Source: Phialocephala subalpina
Taxonomy: Eukaryota; Ascomycota; Leotiomycetes; Helotiales; Mollisiaceae
DNA: 64,000 bases
Assembly (NCBI GenBank): GCA_900073065.1
Contig: FJOG01000007.1
Span: forward strand, 815,848 to 879,847
Reading direction: 5' to 3'
Shown: positions 56,681-64,000 of the stretch, piece after piece
Layout of the letters: each line of letters starts with the position of its first letter
How positions within the stretch are numbered: position 1 is the stretch's first letter
The notes under the pieces: model-generated
The model's input: the letters and a program-made list of their open reading frames with translations, nothing else
What the model was told of the DNA's origin: nothing
The model's database searches: none
Made by a program: the position numbers and the translations under genes

Positions 56681-59327
56681 CTACCCATCGCTGTCATCGG
56701 TCACGAGGTACTGATCCAGATCGTTCGACTCGGGTTCTGAACTTGGCGAACCACTTTGATTAGAAGGAACCAGTGACTGCCATTTCAAGCCAAGGGCAAG
56801 TATCTTCGATGAAATATCGCGATTGTCAAAGCCATCAGGCACATGCAGCAATTTCCCGTTGAGTCCACTTGGAGGCCTCGGTCCGGTGAGGTAGAGGACG
56901 AAAGAGTAGTCCCAGAAGAATTGGACACACAACAGAGAATATGCCTTGATTGTAGCATTGTTACGTTTCGTCCCCTGGGTCGCACGTTTCCAGGCCTTGA
57001 GTGCGTTGTTTAGTAGCATTTGAAAGCCCCCACGGTAATTAATGAGCATTGCCATCTCTATTCATATGAAACAATCATCGGACTCCATGAAGGCACTCAT
57101 AATCGGCACAATCTTGTAACCTCATCCAAGTCGTGAGTGTAGAGAGAGTCTGGATGTGTTCGAACGAAAAACGCGCCCCAAAGGCCGTATGCCATTTCAA
57201 AGTACTCCGAGCCGAATCCAAAACGATACTTTAGCTAGCTTCTGATCAATTGTAAAGTGTCTCTTGATTGTGGACTTTTGCTGAAGTACCATACACTCGT
57301 AGCACCGTGATAGAATTGACTCAGCCTCTGCGGTTTGAAGACAGCCCATGATCCTCGCAACGAGGCTTCGTGAACATATTGCACTATTGTATGATGAATG
57401 AAGTCGAGACTGAGATTCCCTGTATTATCCTCATGAATAGTGACCAGTGGGGAGCAAATTCACGAGCAAGCTCAAGGGAATTGGAGACTTGCTCGCCGTC
57501 GTTAGTGGCGAGGACCACAAGATCCAGCACGGTCTTTTTCAGTTGGCCTGCGCCAATATTGACAAAGCCAGATAGATCGACCCACAGAAAGACTTGTTGA
57601 GCAAGCCTCAGTGTTTCATCGTTGAGGTGCTTCTCCATATTGTCAAAGATCTGGTCGTAGACTTGGGACAGTCCTCGAGGAATATTTTACAGTTGTCGCT
57701 CGATGGCAGCACGACTAGGAAGCCGCTGGATCTCGTCCATAATCAATCGTGCATACATCCACAACCCATCAGCCGCAGCTGCAACTCCTTCGGGGACTTG
57801 TGATCCAAGCTCAGTGCCGGCAATATTCTTGCATAGTCCTACACGATCTTTGACATATCTCCATATGAGGGCACGACTGTCATTTGGCGATATGAGAAGA
57901 TCGCCGATATCAACGGTGGTGCACCGTTGCAAAGCTTCGAGTAACGCAGGTTCGTCACGGCAAACCAGGACAAGTTTCACGGGTGTTGTACCAGGCAGCT
58001 TTGTGAGATCTACCAACGACTGGATCAACTCCACAGCATCGTTGCATTCGTCCGCGGCGTTCGCAACGATCCAGATAGGGCTTAACAATGTGCTGATTCC
58101 AGAGCACGTTGATAGCTTCAGATTGACCAGAGACTTTGCCTCCTTTTGGCCACTTTCCTCATGAAGCTTGGCGAATAGCGGATATAGCGAGTCGTGGCGG
58201 GCCAGGAGCTGTGATGCCAAGGTTCTCAGGACCTAGAATGGATGCTTCTTGGTTCGTCCGTGCCTTTGCAGAAGAAGTAAAGTACGTCGTTGGTACTTAC
58301 CTCATGAAGTTGACCAATAATGAAGGGGCGAGAGTGGACTTGCCAGATCCTGGAGCACCCCCGATCCTCAAGATAGACGACGACTGATATACCAGGAACT
58401 TCCTGGCGACAGGAGTAGTCAAGGCCTATTCGCGTGAGCCGTGCATGCCGTCAGCTTTGTGCCTGGATAAATCGTCTTGAACCGTGGATGGTGAAAGCCT
58501 TTGTTGGACAACAATCCGATTCTGGGCTGCGAGGTGGTCAATGATGGCCGTAGAGCAGGACGCGCGTTAGATAAGATACCTTGCCTAGCGCTCTATTCAT
58601 CCTCTCTTGCTTTCTTGGCTTCCTTGATGTCTACAGCATTGGCTGCCCAGTCTATTTGGGTGCTGTGGTGGGCTATGCTCTCGGCTACCTGTTTGAAATC
58701 TTTATCGAACGAGGTGAAAACAATTGCTGAACCCGTGTTAGAACATGAAAATGTGCATAGGTAAACTGAAGTGCCAATCGTGTGACGTGAGAGAAATCTT
58801 ACAACGCGGCTACACAGATCTAGTACGTCGCTGTAGAGCAGACCAACAGCATTCCGAACGGTTATATGATTGTGGAACAGATTCTCGTAGTTGCTGTAGC
58901 GTTCAAGAGATGTGACAATCCGATGCAAAAGCTGCGTAAGCTTTTCGATCGTTTCAAGGCGGTCATTGGCTGCCATCATGGCCAACTTGACTGGTCCCCA
59001 TATTGGTGAACCCATGGCGCCATTCGTCTGAGCGACCGCATCGATGACATTTTCGAATCTTTTGAGAGGTTGAAGAACAAGTCAGATAGCTTCCAAGACC
59101 TTTGTATAGCCACGACGCCGTTGTGACTTGGTGAGAGCGTTCATGCAATCCTCCGCACTCGCGGGAGCTTTGAAAGTTAACTGCTGAGATGGAGTCAGAT
59201 TTGCCAGATAGTCCTAGACTGCTTTCTCCCAGACGTCTGAAGGGTTGGCATCTCCTCTACGCCTACTTAGTACTATTTTTCTATCATGTAGACAGGGGAA
59301 GAAGACTTACGACGCTTTAGATGTCAT
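56681..59327 (-). pseudogene. STAND/NLR-type protein (DUF7708 plus P-loop NTPase), degraded
   Basis: The minus strand starts MTSKAS at ATG 59327, then an intron. It reads NPSDVWEKAV-stop-DYLANLTPSQQL (TAG 59214-59216), a TGA at 59082-59084, and GSPIWGPVKLAMMAANDRLETIEKL, the signature of the DUF7708 helical domain of fungal STAND proteins. A P-loop GAPGSGKST lies near 58330-58357, a Walker-B-like IVANAADEC near 58075 (usual DALDEC, so D to N), then a NACHT-like region to RQL and TAA 57687-57689. Later fragments include YFEMAYGLWGAFF and a 3' frame ending at 56681. At least three stops and several frame changes. Intact relatives act in self/non-self recognition and regulated cell death; this copy cannot. 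Confidence 0.75.
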
Positions 59328-60011
59328 TCTAGGCACACAGCGACCCTAAGCCACTGTTCACCTCGAGTAGACAATCCAAACAGCTAATCGAATAAGTATC
59401 GTATGTCATCTAGATACTTAATCAAAAGAGGGTAGAGAAAGAATATAATATCACCGACGCGAGATATTTTGCAGCTGGTCAGCAGCTTTTGAGACCTTTA
59501 ATGGCTGAGCCCGAATGGCGAGGAAGCTAATGAGGATAGCCAGCGAGCAGCAATACACGGTGTGACTCGCAAGTAATGGGACAGGTGTGTGATGCTTGCA
59601 GAGGTGGAGATGAACTGATAGAAGGTTGGTTCTTGATGTCATGAAGACGAGGGAGTTGCGCTGGGGTCAATCATTCTTGGCGCGAACCGGGGCCCAAAAC
59701 GAAAGTAAAAAGAAGGAACGAACACTGCGAGACTTCGATGAAGCCTTATTGTTTTCGCATAACGACAATAGCATCTTTGACGGCTCGTCACAACTGGCAG
59801 AACAAGGAATTTGTACCATCTTTGAAAGTTGAACAAAAGTTCCAAGGTTGCTCTTCGCGAAGTCCCAGAGATGTGAAGCCTATTTTTAGGCACGGGCCGA
59901 GTCTGGTTCCGGTCTTTTCAGCTCAACAACAACAACGTCGAGTCGAGATGGTGATGGTTATCCCTCAGCAACCACGTTGAAGGTATCTTTGCCTGCCGAT
60001 AAGTACTTACG
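59328..60011. other. divergent intergenic region
   Basis: Shared promoter space between the STAND pseudogene (leftward) and the single-pass membrane protein gene (rightward). No gene seen. Confidence 0.4.
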
Positions 60012-61462
60012 ATGGTCATGATCAACCTTGCGAAGGTTGTTAATGCCAATGAAGACGAGGAGAAGGGATCGCTGCTATCGAATGCCTGGCAATTAACCAA
60101 AGCCAGACCTTCACGCAAGACTCTCTTGTCCTTCGCAGCACTCGTCATCGTCTTGCAAGGCCTCCTGGTGTTCAAATGGTACTTCTATGACCAGGAAGTC
60201 ATTTCGACACCTCCGTATGACGTCCAGGAAACAGTCGGGCTCGTCACTGCAGTAAGTTTTGCCGATTCCTCACGAGACAGGCAATGTCTCATCTGCCATG
60301 TGCTCGCGAGACATTGAGCCTCAATTACATGCCAGCTAATTCATCCGTACCACAGTACTACGAGCTTCTTCGAGACATGCGATATCTTGGCAGAGACTCG
60401 ATCGCCTACCCACCCCATCTTGGAGATAAAGCAATAAACCGCACTCTTGCTGTCCATATCCTTGGATTGGACGAACAGGTCTACGAGACTCTCCTTCAGC
60501 TGCCCTACGTTATCCCACACGAAGACAAATGGGACGCAGAGAAAGGCCGATACCTAAACAATCCCGAGCTTGCAGATATTCATGCTCAAGAGTCATCTTG
60601 GTGGGAAGGCTGGATGGGTCAGAGACGGACCATATTTTGGGGCAGCGGGCATTTCGCGGACTACAGACAAGATCACATTCTATGGCGATCGCGGGACCCT
60701 CTCAACCGATGGCAGACAAGATTCAGTCGAAATACCTCGTTTGAAACTGCCATGATAGAATACGACGGGTTGCCAAAGACTGCCATACCCCTTTCATATA
60801 TTCGGTACCGCAGGTACGGCCTGGCGCTGGTTCTAGACACTGCGAGCAATCGTATTGTTGTTCTGGATACCCAAGGATTTGGTTCTAAGGATCCATTCTT
60901 CAATCGATTCGAGTCGAGTAAATGGCCCCTCCATTACAAGTTACCTGGCACGAAGTTCTATGGCTACGAGATGCACGCCCGGCTTGCACCAGACCTGCTT
61001 CGCGAGTTCATTCATTTGACAAGCCATCTCGAGTCTGGATACATTCCTGGTTCTGTACGCAACGACGAGATATATACGCCAGAATTGAGTCCTCCTAAAT
61101 GGGAAAGATGGGTCAAAGATCTCTATCGTGAGTATGGTTGGCCTTCTGGAGAGCCTCTCGAAGAGTGCCAATTCCTATCACTTCGTCAGCCGACCCATAA
61201 ATGCGATCACGATCCGATGAAGAACTTCCGAGCTTCAGCTTTCTTGGAAGCGATGAAGGATCTACGTCATGATATCGAAGTCAAGTACCTGAGAGATTGG
61301 TATTGTCCTGTGCCTCGGAAGAAGGAGGTCATCGACAAGATGAAATCTCTTGGTGCGTTGACGGACGAGCAGATCGAATACGCTGAAAGCGACCAGCCGG
61401 TCATTCCGTTGAATTTGGACAGCTGGAGCGGAAATTTGGTGTTTATGCAGTCTGGGGACTGA
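60012..61462 (+). CDS. single-pass (type II) membrane protein of unknown family, 448 aa
   Basis: Two exons: 60012-60251 and 60356-61462, joined by a clean gtaagt...cacag intron in phase 0. The first exon encodes an acidic/basic cytoplasmic head and one hydrophobic segment (about residues 37-56, TLLSFAALVIVLQGLLVF). The second encodes a roughly 370-residue soluble domain rich in Trp, Tyr and Arg, with RRTIFWGSGHFADYRQDHILW, FGSKDPFFNRFESSKWPLHY and three scattered cysteines. Type II topology suggests the domain is lumenal or extracellular, as in many fungal Golgi proteins, but I recognise no catalytic motif (no DXD in typical context). Looks intact and expressed; function unknown. Confidence 0.75.
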
Positions 61463-62759
61463 TTTGCAAGAGCTTTCACGTGGGATGGTAATAGGGGGAG
61501 GAAGGAGTCGAGGATGACTGTCTCAAGGAAGGAGCGGTTGATGTCGAGGATCCAGTGGTCATACGTCAACCCGCAGATTGGCACCGAGGGTTCAGGTCGC
61601 TACAGTAGCAGACTCCTCTTGTTGCTGTTCTTTGAGGCTTCAACAGTTTCAGACTGGATAGAAATTGGATTGGGTCGAGTGGCTCTCGTGGCAAGGCCAT
61701 GGCTGTAGGATAATCGGGCTTTGCAAGGTAGCACGGCCCTCTAGTCGAGGTTAGAGTTTCCAGATTTTAGCATCATATTTTTAATGATGATTGTATTGCA
61801 ATTTCCGATACCTTCCCAGCTTTTTGCAATGAGGGGAATCCTGGCAATCGAAAATTATTGAATACCCAGAGTTCGGAAACTCCAATGGGGCCGAGATGTT
61901 CCTCGAAGCCCAATCCACCTGCCCATTTCAGCTCTTTACATGCGGCTTGACTGTTCGTCTTCTGTCAATTGCAGTCAAGATAAGAGTTTGTTATCATCGC
62001 TATCTTTGCGCGAAGTCTATTCCGCCCCGCTTCCTGCCATTGGCGGCATTGGCAAAGGTGGGGGAACGACGCGGGCTCGCGGTGAACATGCGGCAGGATA
62101 AACACCACCATGTTGGTGGCTGGAACTTCGAGTTGCAACCACTGGTTGGACCTACTGAACATGGCAAGGCTCCCAAGGCTGCGGGTTTCTTTTCTTTCTT
62201 GTTCCTTGGTTGTGCTGCCTGGTCCTGGTAAGATGGGATGGCTTTCCTGCAGGTCCTGGATGCTCGTTCTAGTCATGCCTCCACACAGTTGCCCTAAAGA
62301 TGGGCACAGAATTTACCATCACTGGGGAACGTGCATGTAACCTTTTAGTCGTGGCTTCCAGAAGTTTCTCCAAGGGCCATTCATGTCTACAGACAACTAA
62401 CAGCGAGCTACATTCGTCACATCCGATCTTGGACAAAATCTGGATCTTGCAGCCGAGTTCCATGCAGACCGATTGCGATGATTCGGAAAGCCGGAGCATG
62501 CTCACCACGCAGCACTACTGCATGTTGGTTCTTCGGAATGTACCCAGTCTTGGTCTACTCACAGGGTTCCTCGCATCGGTATGTTCTTCTCCCACTCTTC
62601 GACTGCACCACGGGAAGCACGCCAATATGCCATTGCGCCGCATACATGCAATGGAAGCTCTTGTGCATCTACTGCGGAGCTTCATGCTAAGCAACAGCAT
62701 ATAAGATCGGACGACTCGGACTTTTGACGTCCAGGTTCCAATTCCCAAGCACTGCCAAA
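61463..62759. other. intergenic stretch left of the amine oxidase gene
   Basis: 1.3 kb with only short overlapping frames (for example a 134-codon plus frame at 62300) and no recognisable domain. The right end is the amine oxidase promoter. Confidence 0.45.
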
Positions 62760-64000
62760 ATGAGAATCCCTCTCTTATTAGCGACCACCTGGTCCTCTTT
62801 GCTCCTTCTACCCAGCCTGGTACTTTCGCGACCAAGTCCCTTACCGAAATCCGCAAACTTCAGAAATTGGCGGATCAAGAATGGCATGAATGGCCAGATA
62901 AAACGATGGACAAACAGCACGACCATCCCAACTTCAGAACCTTCTTGCGCTGCACCAAGCGCTCAATCAATCGCAGCGCCTTACATGAATGTTTGGAGCA
63001 GTCTGACAGATGACGAGGCTGCGTCTGTTGCGGCGTGGTTGTTCTCACAGCCCAAGTTCAATTTGACGAATACGGAGGATGCAGGGGAGTGGGATAATTC
63101 TTTGTAAGTTTCTCACTCAGCGTTCTCAATCTCCCCGGCTCTCCTGGGCTTTCTCAGTCCACTTCTTCCAGACAAGGATGACAATCAGTCAAGATTATGA
63201 TGCTTTACCACTTGTAGTACCTCAGCCTAGCTAAACCTCATCAATCTTCCTGTCAAGGCTGGGAGACTGAAAACGCTGTTCTCACTAAATATTCTTCTGA
63301 GCGAAGTATGCTAATGGGTGTGCTAGATTGATGATTGAGCTTATGGAGCCGAATAAGACGGATGTTTTGAACTATCTTGACAATGGAGGCTCAACACCCA
63401 CGCGATATGCTCATGTGATCATTGATCATCGAGCTGATGTTGACCCCTATTATCAAGACTTGATTGTTGGTCCTTTGCCACTTCAGAATGGCACGGTCAA
63501 GGCGGAAAGCTTGACGTACCCGTATACGAGGAAGACTAAAGGAAAGGTTCGCAATCTTGATGCGAGTTTGGATGCTCAATGGAGTACTTGGATGTACAAT
63601 GTCGCAGCGAGCATTTTGGACATCACTCTGGATCTTTGGAATGGCTCCGCTCTTGGTCTAGACAACGATACGCTCGATGTCTGGGGCATTGATCCGTTGA
63701 TGCAAGACGATGGCATTATTCGTTGGGACACGTTCTGGAATTTGCCACAGACTGAATTTGATTCTGGGACTCTTCTCCCGCTTGGACTGTTCTTCGTGTC
63801 GAATATCACGGGTCGTGACTCCTCGAAATGGACACTTGATGGCTGGCTCTACAATAATATCTTCTATCCGACCACTGAGGTATTCAGAGAAGCGTATTGG
63901 TCGCCTGGGTTCGAGAAGTTGCCTGCGAACATTGATGGCTCCTGGGGATACACGGATCAAGAAGGCGTTCCTCCACCTTTGGATACAGATTTCCCTCCAA
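62760..64000 (+). CDS. secreted copper amine oxidase, 5' part (runs off the window)
   Basis: Exon 1 is 62760-63103 and exon 2 starts at 63327, in phase through a 223-nt intron. ATG 62760 opens a signal peptide (MRIPLLLATTWSSLLLL). The text NVWSSLTDDEAASVAAWLFSQPKFNLT, then DAGEWDN, LMIELMEPNKTDVLNYLD and YYQDLIVGPLP is the N2/N3 region typical of fungal primary-amine oxidases. These enzymes oxidise primary amines to aldehyde, ammonia and hydrogen peroxide using copper and a topaquinone made from an active-site Tyr. The catalytic domain with that Tyr and the copper histidines lies beyond the edge, so activity cannot be judged. Extracellular location from the signal peptide. Confidence 0.9.

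Noticed and set aside
1..64000. tRNA, rRNA and CRISPR arrays
   Set aside because: No cloverleaf with a GGTTC-type T-loop, no rRNA-like block and no regularly spaced direct repeats were seen by eye; a tRNAscan run would be decisive for tRNAs.

Overview
The window is nuclear DNA of a filamentous ascomycete (Pezizomycotina; a Leotiomycete-like fungus is my guess, not proven). The signs are short spliceosomal introns (about 50-150 nt, GT...CTNAC...AG), fungal-specific families (SAT4/rhodopsin-like membrane protein, SUR7/PalI, 2EXR, Z-type phosphatase, DUF7708/NACHT-type STAND protein, copper amine oxidase), and transposons decayed by C-to-T / G-to-A change in the style of repeat-induced point mutation (RIP).

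Layout. 0-7 kb: a small Cys-rich gene, a spliced five-exon SAT4-family membrane protein, a foldback palindrome beside an AT-rich island, a hypothetical ORF, a relic transporter C-terminus, and an intact phosphohexomutase. 7.6-15.3 kb is a graveyard: a dead Tc1/mariner element, a dead pogo/Fot1-like element sitting inside the last exon of a dead allantoate-permease-like transporter, and a coiled-coil pseudogene with four amber stops. 16.9-25 kb is housekeeping: a spliced C2H2 mini-protein, a PPZ-type phosphatase, a frameshifted 2EXR gene and a SUR7-family membrane protein. 25-28.6 kb has no convincing gene but holds a diverged tandem array with a period near 570 bp. 28.6-30.4 kb is a much younger pogo element with TA target duplications, followed by a three-exon small secreted cysteine-rich protein. 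31.8-35 kb: a hypothetical ORF, a secreted bacterial-type solute-binding protein and a 162-bp MITE.

35-53 kb is dominated by two same-strand giant ankyrin-type genes (2,769 and 1,786 codons by my exon model). They share a C-terminal module followed by a Gln/Arg-rich coil, and are separated by a decayed acidic coding relic. 54-59.3 kb: a broken small secreted protein, an NmrA-like oxidoreductase-fold gene and a STAND (DUF7708 plus P-loop NTPase) pseudogene. 60-61.5 kb: a single-pass membrane protein of unknown family. The right edge enters a secreted copper amine oxidase.

The most unusual items are the giant ankyrin pair (long-period 62-aa and about 95-aa super-repeats plus 29-aa Q-rich coil repeats), the tandem 570-bp array, and the secreted Cys-rich gene whose first intron begins with five tandem copies of its own splice-donor heptamer. 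All exon boundaries were derived by hand from splice signals and frame continuity; no search or alignment program was run.
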